This document shows, one piece after another, positions 55,293 to 63,549 of a DNA stretch of 64,000 bases (the stretch's first letter is position 1; every line of letters starts with the position of its first letter). A program made the translations under genes and the position numbers. The notes beneath the pieces are model-generated. The model was given only the letters and a program-made list of their open reading frames with translations, had not been told where the DNA came from and searched no databases. The stretch is from Aneurinibacillus sp. REN35 (GTDB lineage Bacteria; Bacillota; Bacilli; Aneurinibacillales; Aneurinibacillaceae). Location of the stretch: positions 208,251-272,250 of the forward strand of contig NZ_JBFTXJ020000006.1 of assembly GCF_041379945.2 (NCBI RefSeq), read 5' to 3'.

Positions 55293-55799
55293 ATGATGAT
55301 GGAAGCAAGAAAGCTGCTCGAATGGCACCAGGCCAAGGAAAAGGGCAGGGTGGTGCAGAAGGAACTTGATGAATGGAAAGCAAAAGAAGAGGGGCTTACG
55401 ACAAGACGACAGGAAGCGGAAGCCAAAATCAGACAGATCGGCAAGCCAGCGTCTGATGATATTGATGCTCAGATTGCACTAAAGCTTGCGGAGCAGGAGC
55501 TATGGCTCGTTGATAAGGATGCGGAGCGATTCATGGAGGAGCGATTCGAGAAGGAGTTTGCGCTGCGGGAGAAAAAGCGTGAATGGGATGAGAAAGTTGC
55601 CAGTAAAGAAGCCGAGCTTAGTAAGGAAGCGCTTGCGCTGTATCATGACATTCAAGAGAATATGAAAAATCCGGTAGTAGAAGTAAAGCGTCGTTCCTGT
55701 ATGGGCTGCTTTTTACCACTGTCTGTTGCAAAAATGGAGGAGTGGCATAAAGGTAAATCGTTTGTCTTATGCGATGAATGCGGACGTATTCTTGTTTAG
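55293..55799 (+). CDS. Coiled-coil zinc-ribbon protein (C4-type)
   Basis: A 168-residue protein with a long charged coiled coil (about 5-125) and a C4 zinc ribbon: C-M-G-C near 137 and C-D-E-C-G-R near 160 (PF02591 type). Related proteins bind nucleic acid or act with helicases; the role is unsure. GGGAGAGAG precedes the ATG. Located after yqfO as in many Bacillota. Confidence 0.8.
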   Translation: MMMEARKLLEWHQAKEKGRVVQKELDEWKAKEEGLTTRRQEAEAKIRQIGKPASDDIDAQIALKLAEQELWLVDKDAERFMEERFEKEFALREKKREWDEKVASKEAELSKEALALYHDIQENMKNPVVEVKRRSCMGCFLPLSVAKMEEWHKGKSFVLCDECGRILV

Positions 55800-55841
55800 C
55801 ATTCGATAATGAGACGAAAATCGGAATTGTGTACAAAAAGG

Positions 55842-55869
55842 CTGACATCTTTTGTGAGCATGGTATAAT
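55842..55869 (+). promoter_or_regulatory. SigA promoter of the desaturase gene
   Basis: CTGACA (55842-55847), 16-base spacer, TATAAT (55864-55869). Expected RNA start near 55876. Confidence 0.65.
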
Positions 55870-55944
55870 ACCGATAAAGCTATGTTTGCAAGCATAGTGC
55901 GAATAGTGAAAAAGACCAACCGTAAGGGGAAAAGAGGATTTACT

Positions 55945-56844
55945 TTGTTATCAAGCCATTTAGATCACCGTTTGGAGAAGAAATTCAAGGAGCTATACGA
56001 GATTCATTTAGAGCGGTCTCGCAAGGTTGATTGGAGCTATCACGAATTTTTGCCATGGGATAAAGGCCAAGATTTCCGGCGCGTACCGTATGAGCCCGGT
56101 CAGGGTAATTTACCGGATAGTTTGCGTCTGGCCGTAGAGACAGCGTTGCTAACGGAAGTAAATCTCCCATGGTTTACGAGCTATCTGAATGAAACATTTA
56201 AAGGGTCATTCTCAGTCATGCATGATTTTATTCATACGTGGACAGCGGAAGAGGACCAGCATTCAAGCTTGCTGGAGACATATCTGCTGCTGACGCGTAA
56301 TGTTGATCCGAGCCGCCTGCATGAGTTGCGCAAACAGACGGTAGAAGAAGGCTGGGTCGGCGACTTTACCACGCCGTTAGAGACGCTTGCTTATACTACG
56401 TTGCAGGAGTTGGCAACGATGGTATTTTATAATAATGTCGCTCGTGTAGCAAAGGATCAAGACCCTGATCTTGCAACGCTGCTGCGCCGTCTTGCTAAAG
56501 ATGAAATTCTGCATTATGCTTTTTATCGGGACGCGGTAAAAGCGCATTTAGAAGTAGATGAGAATTATATTTATCATATCGCCGCCGTTATGATTAACTT
56601 TACGATGCCGGGTGCCGTCATGCCAGATTATGACGAGCGTATGAGCGTCATTGCCCGTGAAGCATCCTATGGCCCGGTAGAATATTTCGATCAAGTATTT
56701 GAAGTGCTTATAGATTACTGGTGCATTCCGCAGATACGTCCAAGCATGCCGGAGGCTGAGGAAGCCAGACAGCGTGTGCTGAAGCACTATGAACGACTGA
56801 AAAGAGTCTGCAGCCGCCTGCGTGCGATTAAAGCGCGCAGCTAG
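55945..56844 (+). CDS. Soluble acyl-ACP desaturase, diiron
   Basis: A 299-residue protein of the acyl-ACP desaturase family (PF03405; DesA type), which introduces a double bond into acyl chains bound to carrier protein. Diiron ligands: E-E-D-Q-H at 102-106 and D-E-I-L-H at 186-190, plus Glu in V-E-T-A-L-L-T-E. No membrane segments, unlike the usual Bacillus Des. TTG 55945 is taken as start because AGAGG lies 7 bases before; an ATG at 55882 falls only ~6 bases after the predicted RNA start and lacks a ribosome site. Stand-alone gene. Confidence 0.82.
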   Translation: MLSSHLDHRLEKKFKELYEIHLERSRKVDWSYHEFLPWDKGQDFRRVPYEPGQGNLPDSLRLAVETALLTEVNLPWFTSYLNETFKGSFSVMHDFIHTWTAEEDQHSSLLETYLLLTRNVDPSRLHELRKQTVEEGWVGDFTTPLETLAYTTLQELATMVFYNNVARVAKDQDPDLATLLRRLAKDEILHYAFYRDAVKAHLEVDENYIYHIAAVMINFTMPGAVMPDYDERMSVIAREASYGPVEYFDQVFEVLIDYWCIPQIRPSMPEAEEARQRVLKHYERLKRVCSRLRAIKARS

Positions 56845-56918
56845 CTTGTAGATCACGTGCAGCAAAGACCTGAGCCCGGATGATAATCCGGGCTATTTTT
56901 TTGAAAGCGGGAGAAGAA

Positions 56919-58139
56919 ATGATGAATTTGGAATTCTATGGGCTGGTAAAAAATTTACGCGAATACCGATTGGATCGCAATATCACGCTGAAGGAGATCG
57001 AACAAGCAACAGGAATCACCCAGCAGCGGATGAAGCGGGTGGAGCAGGGGACAAGTCCGATTACTGTAGAAGAAGTAGAGGTGTTGCTTGCCTTCTATGA
57101 TGCAGATATTAATGACATCATTGCCCACAATGATTTAAAGGCACCCAAAGAAGGACAGCAAAAAGCAATGCAGGTCATGCTGTGGACAGCGCTTCTTGTG
57201 GTACTTGGCTATGGTGGATATCAAGGCTATGCGATGCTAAAGGAGAAGGCACCTGCCCAGGCAAGCCGCGATGCAACGGTTGCCGAGATTATGAAGCAGC
57301 AGCCAACAGGAGGCGATGAGAAGGTAAGTGATCTGCTGACTGAGTCTAAGACTGCTCCACCATCTGCACAAGCACCTGCATCATCTGCTGAACAGAAAAA
57401 ACAGGCGGTATCATCTACCTTCCGCCTTGTGGTATATGGTGACCGTCCGTATCATACCGGTGGGATCAAAAAACTTGCCCCTGCGGATTTTCACCTGTTT
57501 CCTGTATCTCATTTTGTTGTTGGGCAAGGCATCCCAGAGTGGATCAGCGAAGCGGCCAAACAGGGACCGACAGCGATTGATGTGGCAAATGTTGATATTT
57601 TGCGGACGCAAAGCCGCAGCAGTATTCAACAAGAGATTGAAGCCCTGCAAAAGAAGCAGATCAAAGTAATGGGCTATGGCTCCGCTGATACAGTATTCCG
57701 TCCTCAGATATTTGAGAAGAACGGCATAAAATATGGGGTAATGACATATACGCGAGTAGTTCCTGCTGTGGAATGGAAGGCGGAAGGCAAGCAGATCGGT
57801 GTGGCCGATGCATATGGAAAACACATCTTTGAAGATATTCAGCGGGCGAAAAAAGAAGTCGATGTGCTGGTATTGACCATGTATTGGGGAGGGGAAGGGC
57901 AGACAGTACCTGAAAAATATCAACGGGATTTTGCTCATGACCTATTGGATGCCGGAGCGGATATGCTTATCGGGCATCGGAATCCGATCCTGCAATCGCA
58001 TGAAATATATAAAGGGAAATACATTTTTTATAATATTGGCTCAGCTCAAGTGGACATTCAATACGATCAGAAAAGTATTAAAGAGGTTGCGCTTATCCAG
58101 GGCAGTGATCGGCGCGTGCTTTCCCCTACGAAGAAGTAA
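56919..58139 (+). CDS. HTH-TM-CapA-like protein with degenerate active site
   Basis: A 406-residue protein of unusual build. Residues 4-70 are an XRE-type helix-turn-helix (T-L-K-E-I-E-Q-A-T-G-I-T-Q-Q-R-M-K-R-V-E-Q-G). One membrane helix lies at 85-107 (W-T-A-L-L-V-V-L-G-Y-G-G-Y). An Ala/Gln/Ser-rich linker to 165 leads to an extracytoplasmic CapA/PgsA-like domain (166-395). Its fold marks survive: V-Y-G-D, W-G-G-E-G-Q-x-V-P, G-A-D-M-L-I-G-H and E-I-Y-K-G-K-Y-I-F-Y-N-I-G-S. But the N-N-H motif reads A-N-V-D, H-W-G is Y-W-G and H-P-H is R-N-P, so metal-phosphatase activity is doubtful. ATG 56919 follows GGGAGAAG. The layout recalls RodZ, which also joins HTH, TM and an outside domain. Confidence 0.78.
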   Translation: MMNLEFYGLVKNLREYRLDRNITLKEIEQATGITQQRMKRVEQGTSPITVEEVEVLLAFYDADINDIIAHNDLKAPKEGQQKAMQVMLWTALLVVLGYGGYQGYAMLKEKAPAQASRDATVAEIMKQQPTGGDEKVSDLLTESKTAPPSAQAPASSAEQKKQAVSSTFRLVVYGDRPYHTGGIKKLAPADFHLFPVSHFVVGQGIPEWISEAAKQGPTAIDVANVDILRTQSRSSIQQEIEALQKKQIKVMGYGSADTVFRPQIFEKNGIKYGVMTYTRVVPAVEWKAEGKQIGVADAYGKHIFEDIQRAKKEVDVLVLTMYWGGEGQTVPEKYQRDFAHDLLDAGADMLIGHRNPILQSHEIYKGKYIFYNIGSAQVDIQYDQKSIKEVALIQGSDRRVLSPTKK

Positions 58140-58167
58140 AATAAAAGGTGATAGGCAAAATGTTTTG

Positions 58168-58196
58168 TTGCCTTCCCATTCGCTTATATGTATAAT
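58168..58196 (+). promoter_or_regulatory. SigA promoter of the solute-binding lipoprotein gene
   Basis: TTGCCT (58168-58173), 17-base spacer, TATAAT (58191-58196), 44 bases before the ATG. Confidence 0.7.
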
Positions 58197-58239
58197 TATC
58201 AACATAAATTAATAAATATACTCAAAGGGGAAGCAGAAA

Positions 58240-59031
58240 ATGACAGGATGGAAAAAGGCAGGGATTTTGTTTCTTATTATTGTAATGGGATTGATGACAG
58301 CCGCTTGCGGCGCCAATGAAGAGAAGGCAGTGAAAGGTGATGCGAATGCAGACAAGAAAATTGTGGCTGTAACGCATGCGCAGTTCCCGCCGTTTGAATA
58401 TATGAGTGCACAGGGCAAACCGGAAGGCTTCGATATCGATATTATTAATGCGATCGGCAAAGAGCTTGGCTGGAAGGTGGAAGTGCAGGATACAGGGTTT
58501 GATGGTGCGCTTGAGCAGGTGAAGAACGGTAAGGCCCAGGTAGCCATCGCAGCCATTACGATTACAGAGAAGCGTAAGCAATCCTATTCGTTCTCTGATC
58601 CGTATTTTGAAGCAAAGCAGTTGATCATGGTACCGGAGAATTCACCGGTGAAGACACTGCAGGATATAAAAGGGAAAAAAGTAGCCGTTCAATCCTCTAC
58701 CACGGGAGCCATTCTGGCGGAAGAAATTCTGGGTAAAGGCAGCAAGGATGTGTATCAGTTCGAAGATCTCCCGTCCGCGATGGATGAGCTGTATAACAAG
58801 CGTGTCGATGTAGTGATCGGCGACAATGCGCCGATGCTGGCACAGATGGCGAAAGCATCAAAGCCGGGCTTTAAGACAATTGACGACCCGAACGTACCTA
58901 AAGAGTCATATGGTATTCTTATGAATCAAAAGGATAAAGAAATGACCAAGCAAGTCAATGATGCACTGAAGAAGCTGCAAGAAAACGGAACATACGATGA
59001 GATTTATAAAAAGTATTTCGCACAAAAATAA
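58240..59031 (+). CDS. Amino-acid-type substrate-binding lipoprotein (orphan)
   Basis: A 263-residue family 3 solute-binding protein. Signal peptide ends in the lipobox T-A-A-C near residue 20. Ligand-binding marks: F-P-P-F-E-Y-M near 50, G-F-D-I-D-I-I-N-A-I near 65, A-A-I-T-I-T-E-K-R near 105 and V-A-V-Q-S-S-T-T-G near 145; a basic amino acid such as arginine or glutamine is typical for the group. AAAGGGGAAGC precedes the ATG. No permease or ATPase gene lies next to it, so it either serves a distant ABC transporter or is a sensor. Confidence 0.88.
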   Translation: MTGWKKAGILFLIIVMGLMTAACGANEEKAVKGDANADKKIVAVTHAQFPPFEYMSAQGKPEGFDIDIINAIGKELGWKVEVQDTGFDGALEQVKNGKAQVAIAAITITEKRKQSYSFSDPYFEAKQLIMVPENSPVKTLQDIKGKKVAVQSSTTGAILAEEILGKGSKDVYQFEDLPSAMDELYNKRVDVVIGDNAPMLAQMAKASKPGFKTIDDPNVPKESYGILMNQKDKEMTKQVNDALKKLQENGTYDEIYKKYFAQK

Positions 59032-59060
59032 TTCGGTGCAATTGAGTCCGAATGCTGCAT

Positions 59061-59097
59061 GCCCATTGCTGTTCGCAATGGGCTGTATTTTTTTTTA
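59061..59097 (+). terminator. Terminator after the solute-binding gene
   Basis: Perfect stem GCCCATTGC / GCAATGGGC, 5-base loop, then TGTATTTTTTTTT. Confidence 0.9.
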
Positions 59098-59290
59098 TTC
59101 CCACATTTTCTTTATTCCTGTTACAATAGAGGATGTTATAGCAATCTGGCATTCGCCATCTAGCATTGCGTATATCATCGGGCAATGCATTCATACATAA
59201 TGTTGAAGCGGATTCGACCCGGTAAGGCCGCGGTTTCGTAAAATGGACTGCGATATACAGGCGTTGTTTAGGCAAAGGAGTTTGACGTAG

Positions 59291-60019
59291 ATGAAAAGAA
59301 AATTAAAAGTGGGCGCAATCGCATTGTTTGCGTCGTTAACGGTATTAACCGGTTGTAATACGAAAGTGATCGAACATGAGAATCAGGCGCTGAAAACAGA
59401 ACTAGAAAACGTAAAAAAACAGCTAAGCGAAAGCCGCCAGCAGACGAAGCAGGTTACTGAAGAGAAGGTAAAAGTAGAAAAGGCAATTGAGCCGCTGAAA
59501 AGCGCTGAAGCGGATGAGCAGACACTGCCGCACCTCGCATACTTTATGGAGCAGCACTCCCGACTGGCATTCCGCAGTGCATATGAATCAAGTCTTCCGC
59601 TGATCAATGGGGAAGGCGGGGCTAAGATAAAGGAGATTGCACTTACACAATTCAGACATGCATTGGCACCGCATGCCACACAGGAATACATTGATGGTGA
59701 GGTAAGCCGCTTAGAGGATTCGTGGAAGGGCAAAAACCAGATTGTCTTCCCAGTAGATAAGGTCAAACAGATTACGATGAAACAAAAAGATGAAAAGCGC
59801 GCAGTGGTTGAAGCGTTGATTATACGCTCAAGCGGCATGCAGCAATCCAATATGAATCAGCCTCCGGTAAGTGAGGACATGCTTATGACGATTACTGTGG
59901 ATAAAACCGACATGGGGTGGAAGCTTACGAATACACAAACCGTTGCGGTTTCAAAAACGCAGTCTACTACAACACCACCGACGAGTCCAACAGAAGATAC
60001 GACAAACAAACCCTCCTGA
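59291..60019 (+). CDS. Coiled-coil lipoprotein of unknown function
   Basis: A 242-residue exported lipoprotein. The signal peptide ends in the lipobox L-T-G-C near residue 22. Residues ~30-75 form a coiled coil (E-N-Q-A-L-K-T-E-L-E-N-V-K-K-Q-L); a globular part follows, and the end is a Thr/Pro/Ser tail. No family is recognised. AAAGGAGTTTGACGTAG precedes the ATG. Confidence 0.75.
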   Translation: MKRKLKVGAIALFASLTVLTGCNTKVIEHENQALKTELENVKKQLSESRQQTKQVTEEKVKVEKAIEPLKSAEADEQTLPHLAYFMEQHSRLAFRSAYESSLPLINGEGGAKIKEIALTQFRHALAPHATQEYIDGEVSRLEDSWKGKNQIVFPVDKVKQITMKQKDEKRAVVEALIIRSSGMQQSNMNQPPVSEDMLMTITVDKTDMGWKLTNTQTVAVSKTQSTTTPPTSPTEDTTNKPS

Positions 60020-60044
60020 TCCAATCAAGAGGGTTTGTTTTTTT
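60007..60044. terminator. Terminator after the coiled-coil lipoprotein gene, probably bidirectional
   Basis: CAAACCCTC / GAGGGTTTG stem with a 13-base loop and seven T. The TGA stop (60017-60019) lies in the loop. On the minus strand it follows the tldE gene (ends 60053) with GTTTGTC. Confidence 0.8.
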
Positions 60045-60052
60045 GCGATCTA

Positions 60053-61354
60053 TTAGCTCGAAATTGCAGCACTCTCAAATAAAATGGATGGCGCTCCATA
60101 TTGACTGTGTCCCCCCGGCATCGAGAAGTCAAAGTCATTCGCCTTTTTTACGATCTGAGCGAATAGGTCGAAGAAGTTATGGGCAATCGTAATTTCTTTG
60201 ATTGGTGCAGCAATATGCCCATTCTCGATGCGAAAGCCCTGTGCTGCAAGCGAGAAGTCACCGGAGACGGTGTTGGTACCAGAATGAAGACCCTGCACAT
60301 CTGTAATATAGACGCCGTTATTCATTTCTTTAAATAAGGCATCAAGATCTGTTTCACCGTTTGGAATCTGGAGGCGGTGCGGTGCGATTTGTATCGTGCC
60401 TTTGTAGCTTCGAATACCGTGGCCTGTTGGTGCTTGCTTCATCTCTGCTGCGGTGTGCAGGCTGTGAAGATAGCTATTAACCACGCCGTCACGAACTAGA
60501 TATCGTTTTGCTGTATCCATGCCCTCATCATCGAAGAGGACGCGCTCATGTCCGGACTGCGGATCATCAAATAGGTCAAGGGAACCGAATACCTTCTCAC
60601 CAAGCTGTCCCTCAAGCCGAGAAGTGCCTTGCAGCACACTTCGCGCCGAGAAGATCGTGCTATAGATTCCGAGCAGCGAGCAGACGACCCGGCGGTCAAG
60701 CACGGTGCTATACCGTCCGGTTGGGATCGGTTTACCGCCCAGTTTGCGACGAGCTTTGCTCACTGCCTTGTCAATCAGACTCGCGCGGTCGAGTGAAGCC
60801 AAATCGCCAAAATAGTATGCGCTATCAGTCTCAACCTCATCGCCTCGCTTAACGATAACAGACAGGTACGCCATCTGATAGTTGGAGCGGTATGTCTTAT
60901 TTAATCCGTACGAATTAGTAATGTGCCGCATTCCTTCGCCTATACTTACTTGTGCATTGCTTACATCAGATACTTCTTGCGCTGCCCTTGCTTCTGCTTC
61001 AAGGGAGAGGGCAAGCTGAATGCTCTCTTCTTCCGAAAGTACAGGATGCTGATCCTCCCAGCTTCCTTCCTGCTTTTCTGCAAGCAGCGGCTCTTTTTCC
61101 TTCATTAGCGATGCATTGTCTTTGACCATATCCAGCAACGCTTCCAATTCACGGGGCTTCCGTCGTTCCGTATAGGCATATCCTGTGCCGTTTAGGTAGG
61201 TGCCGCGTACGCCAAGTCCTGAGGTTGAAGTCTTCTTGTACGACTCGATCTTCCCTTCGTAAGCCTGTACGCTGAAGTTTGCAGATTCATTGGTAAGTAT
61301 CTCAAGCTCTGTGATCCGCTTCTTGCCGGCAAGCTCGAATAATTGCTCCATCAT
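60053..61354 (-). CDS. tldE: TldE/PmbA-type peptidase-complex protein
   Basis: A 433-residue U62 family protein; the non-catalytic partner of TldD in a protease that trims unfolded or modified peptides. No HExxxH is present, as expected for TldE/PmbA. Marks: G-T-N-T-V-S-G-D-F-S-L-A-A-Q-G-F near 365 and the early E-G-K-I-E-S-Y-K-K-T-S. The start overlaps the tldD stop as ATGA, so both are translated together. A second Met follows directly. Confidence 0.9.
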   Translation of the reverse strand: MMEQLFELAGKKRITELEILTNESANFSVQAYEGKIESYKKTSTSGLGVRGTYLNGTGYAYTERRKPRELEALLDMVKDNASLMKEKEPLLAEKQEGSWEDQHPVLSEEESIQLALSLEAEARAAQEVSDVSNAQVSIGEGMRHITNSYGLNKTYRSNYQMAYLSVIVKRGDEVETDSAYYFGDLASLDRASLIDKAVSKARRKLGGKPIPTGRYSTVLDRRVVCSLLGIYSTIFSARSVLQGTSRLEGQLGEKVFGSLDLFDDPQSGHERVLFDDEGMDTAKRYLVRDGVVNSYLHSLHTAAEMKQAPTGHGIRSYKGTIQIAPHRLQIPNGETDLDALFKEMNNGVYITDVQGLHSGTNTVSGDFSLAAQGFRIENGHIAAPIKEITIAHNFFDLFAQIVKKANDFDFSMPGGHSQYGAPSILFESAAISS

Positions 61355-62739
61355 TGGCCGCTTCCTCCAATCGTCAGTTGTGATACACGCAGCGCTGGCT
61401 GACCGACATTAACCGGAATCGAGCCGCTGACAGAGCCGCACATGCCTTGACCGGGCAGGAAGTTATCACCCACCATATCGACATCATACATTGTCTGCCG
61501 CCCATTGCCGATGAGTGTGGCGCCTTTGACAGGATAGGATAGCTTCCCGTTCTCAATCATATATCCTTCAAGCACGGCGAAATTAAAGTCGCCTGTCGTT
61601 GTATTCACACTGCCGCCGCCCATCGTCTTTGCGTAAAGACCATGCTCTGTGCTAGCAATCATATCATCAAGCTTATCTGTTCCCGGTAAAATGTAGGTAT
61701 TTGTCATGCGGGAGGTCGGCGCAAAGCGATATGACTGCCTGCGGGCTGAACCGGTGGCTTCCATATTCATACGCCGTGCGTTTAACTTATCAATGAGATA
61801 TCCTTTTAGTACGCCACGCTCAATCAGTACATTCCGTTTGGCGGGCGCTCCTTCATCATCAATGTGAAGCGAGCCCCATTCATTGCGAATGGTACCATCG
61901 TCTACTGCCGAGATTTTGTCGCTGACAACTTTTTGTCCTATCTTTCCTGCATAAGGACCTTTGCCTTTGGCGACGGCAGTCGCTTCCATGCCATGTCCGC
62001 ATGCTTCATGAAAAATTACGCCGCCGAATCCGTTATCAATGACGACAGGCATTTTTCCACCAGGACACGGTTTAGCCTCAAGCATGCGAACGGCCGTATC
62101 TGCCGCTGACTCCGCAAGAGCGCGCAAATCAAGTTCATTATAGAACTCAAAACCTTTTTGTGCGCCGGGTGCGATATATCCCCGCTGTTTCTGTCCGTCT
62201 TCTGATGCGATGGCTTCAATGAATAGGCGAGTACGAACGCGAGTATCTTCTGCCCATGTGCCTTCAGAATTAGCAATGAGAACTTTTTGCGTCTCATCAA
62301 AATAACTTGTGCGTACTTGAGAGATCGCCATATGATAGGCCATGGCGTGATGATTCACCTCAGCGAGTACGTCGCGCTTCTGCTGAATAGACACGACGCG
62401 TGGATCGATCTGAGCGAGATGGCGGGGGACGAAAAACTGTTTATGGAATGTAACGGTTTTGTTCTTGCTGCCGTCTCCCTTCGCTGCCTTGGAGAGAAGG
62501 CGGGCAGTTTCAAGTAGGTGTTCCTCGTCTTCATTGCTCGTATACGTATACAAGTAATCGTTTTCATGGAAAATGCGTATACCGATACCAAAATCCTGGC
62601 CGGAGCGCGCTTTTTCTACTTCGCCTTTGACCATGGAAATATTTTGCTCGATTTTACTCTCAACAAATACCTCGGCAAAATCACCTCCATAAGACAAAGC
62701 AGCCTGCAGCACTCGTTCAACGGTTGCTGGATGAAGCAT
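61351..62739 (-). CDS. tldD: Metallopeptidase TldD
   Basis: Catalytic half of the TldD/TldE heterodimer, 462 residues. The zinc motif reads I-F-H-E-A-C-G-H-G-M-E-A near residue 250. C-terminal marks: G-S-V-N-T-T-T-G-D-F-N-F-A and G-Q-G-M-C-G-S-V-S-G. AAGGAGAG lies before the ATG. Substrate in this organism is unknown. Divergent from the GIY-YIG gene. Confidence 0.93.
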   Translation of the reverse strand: MLHPATVERVLQAALSYGGDFAEVFVESKIEQNISMVKGEVEKARSGQDFGIGIRIFHENDYLYTYTSNEDEEHLLETARLLSKAAKGDGSKNKTVTFHKQFFVPRHLAQIDPRVVSIQQKRDVLAEVNHHAMAYHMAISQVRTSYFDETQKVLIANSEGTWAEDTRVRTRLFIEAIASEDGQKQRGYIAPGAQKGFEFYNELDLRALAESAADTAVRMLEAKPCPGGKMPVVIDNGFGGVIFHEACGHGMEATAVAKGKGPYAGKIGQKVVSDKISAVDDGTIRNEWGSLHIDDEGAPAKRNVLIERGVLKGYLIDKLNARRMNMEATGSARRQSYRFAPTSRMTNTYILPGTDKLDDMIASTEHGLYAKTMGGGSVNTTTGDFNFAVLEGYMIENGKLSYPVKGATLIGNGRQTMYDVDMVGDNFLPGQGMCGSVSGSIPVNVGQPALRVSQLTIGGSGQ

Positions 62740-62824
62740 AGTGCATCTCTCCTTTCTTCTTCTTCATTTTATACGATTATAATGTAAGATAGGATACTTA
62801 AAATAGAAGGGGTTTAGCAGAAAT

Positions 62825-63082
62825 ATGTATTTTGTATATATCCTACAATGTGTTGACGGTTCATTTTACACGGGATGCACAACAAATATGGCGGAGCGCC
62901 TTAAAAAGCATAATGCAGGCAAAGGTGCACGCTATACACGCGGACGTATCCCCGTTGAGGTTGTATATATAGAGGAAGCGGCTGATAGAAGCGCTGCGTT
63001 AAAGCGCGAATACGCAATAAAGCAATTTTCTAGGCAGCAAAAAGAACAACTGGTCAATGGGTGGAAGAATGAGGATGCGTAA
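62825..63082 (+). CDS. GIY-YIG nuclease-family small protein
   Basis: An 85-residue UPF0213-type protein with only the GIY-YIG fold: Y-V-Y-I-L-Q-C at 3-9, F-Y-T-G-C-T at 14-19 (the Y-I-G strand), catalytic Arg in A-E-R-L-K-K-H-N, G-K-G-A-R-Y-T-R-G-R and a downstream Glu. Resembles B. subtilis YazA. Nuclease activity of such short proteins is unproven. Confidence 0.88.
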   Translation: MYFVYILQCVDGSFYTGCTTNMAERLKKHNAGKGARYTRGRIPVEVVYIEEAADRSAALKREYAIKQFSRQQKEQLVNGWKNEDA

Positions 63083-63124
63083 AAAAGTGCAAAGTGCACA
63101 CCTTAACTACGGGAGGTGAGAATC

Positions 63125-63328
63125 ATGGCTAAACGTACGAAGGCAGGCACGAACATCAACCAAGTACGTCAACAAAACCAAGCTGCTCAACAACAGGCTC
63201 AGCAACAAAATCAACAACAATTTGCTACTGAGTTTGGCAGCGAAACGGACGTACAAGCTGTTCGCCAGGCTAACCAACAATCTCAAGCAAAGTCTGCTCA
63301 AAAGCAGCAACAGCAAAACCAACAATAA
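63125..63328 (+). CDS. sspE: Gamma-type small acid-soluble spore protein
   Basis: A 67-residue Gln/Ala/Asn-rich protein stored in the spore core and degraded at germination. The GPR protease site is in E-F-G-S-E-T-D, followed by A-V-R-Q-A-N-Q-Q-S-Q-A-K-S-A. Only one repeat with one protease site is present, fewer than in B. subtilis SspE. ATG 63125 follows GGGAGGTGAG. Confidence 0.92.
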   Translation: MAKRTKAGTNINQVRQQNQAAQQQAQQQNQQQFATEFGSETDVQAVRQANQQSQAKSAQKQQQQNQQ

Positions 63329-63346
63329 CGCACGAAGCTTCATCTT

Positions 63347-63376
63347 AAGCTCCGGCATGTGTCGGAGCTTTTCTTT
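63347..63376 (+). terminator. Terminator after the gamma SASP gene
   Basis: AAGCTCCG / CGGAGCTT stem, 8-base loop, TTCTTT tail. Confidence 0.85.
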
Positions 63377-63413
63377 ATGTGCGGAAATGGAAAAATTTTT
63401 TATTTAAAAATGC

Positions 63414-63442
63414 TTGCACACAATTTTACTACGTGATATATT
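63414..63442 (+). promoter_or_regulatory. rRNA-type promoter ahead of the 23S gene
   Basis: TTGCAC (63414-63419), 17-base spacer, TATATT (63437-63442). The 20 bases before it are almost pure A/T (GAAAAATTTTTTATTTAAAAA), like an UP element. Confidence 0.65.
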
Positions 63443-63549
63443 TGTATATGTCGCCGCTAAATTTTAGCGGAATTGTACTTTGAAAACTGGATAGTGAAGA
63501 AAAATGCGCAAGTAGGAAAGATCCAATTGTAAGGTGATAACCCTTTGAA
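63443..63549 (+). other. 23S rRNA leader with hairpin and boxA-like element
   Basis: Contains a perfect hairpin CCGCTAAA-T-TTTAGCGG (63454-63470) and TGTACTTTGAAAACT (63474-63488), matching the boxA/CTTTGAAAACT element found in Bacillus rRNA spacers. No tRNA gene or 16S 3' end is present. Confidence 0.6.

Noticed and set aside
63107..63358. Leucine-rich minus-strand frame opposite the SASP gene
   Set aside because: It is the complement of the CAA/CAG-rich Gln codons of the SASP gene.
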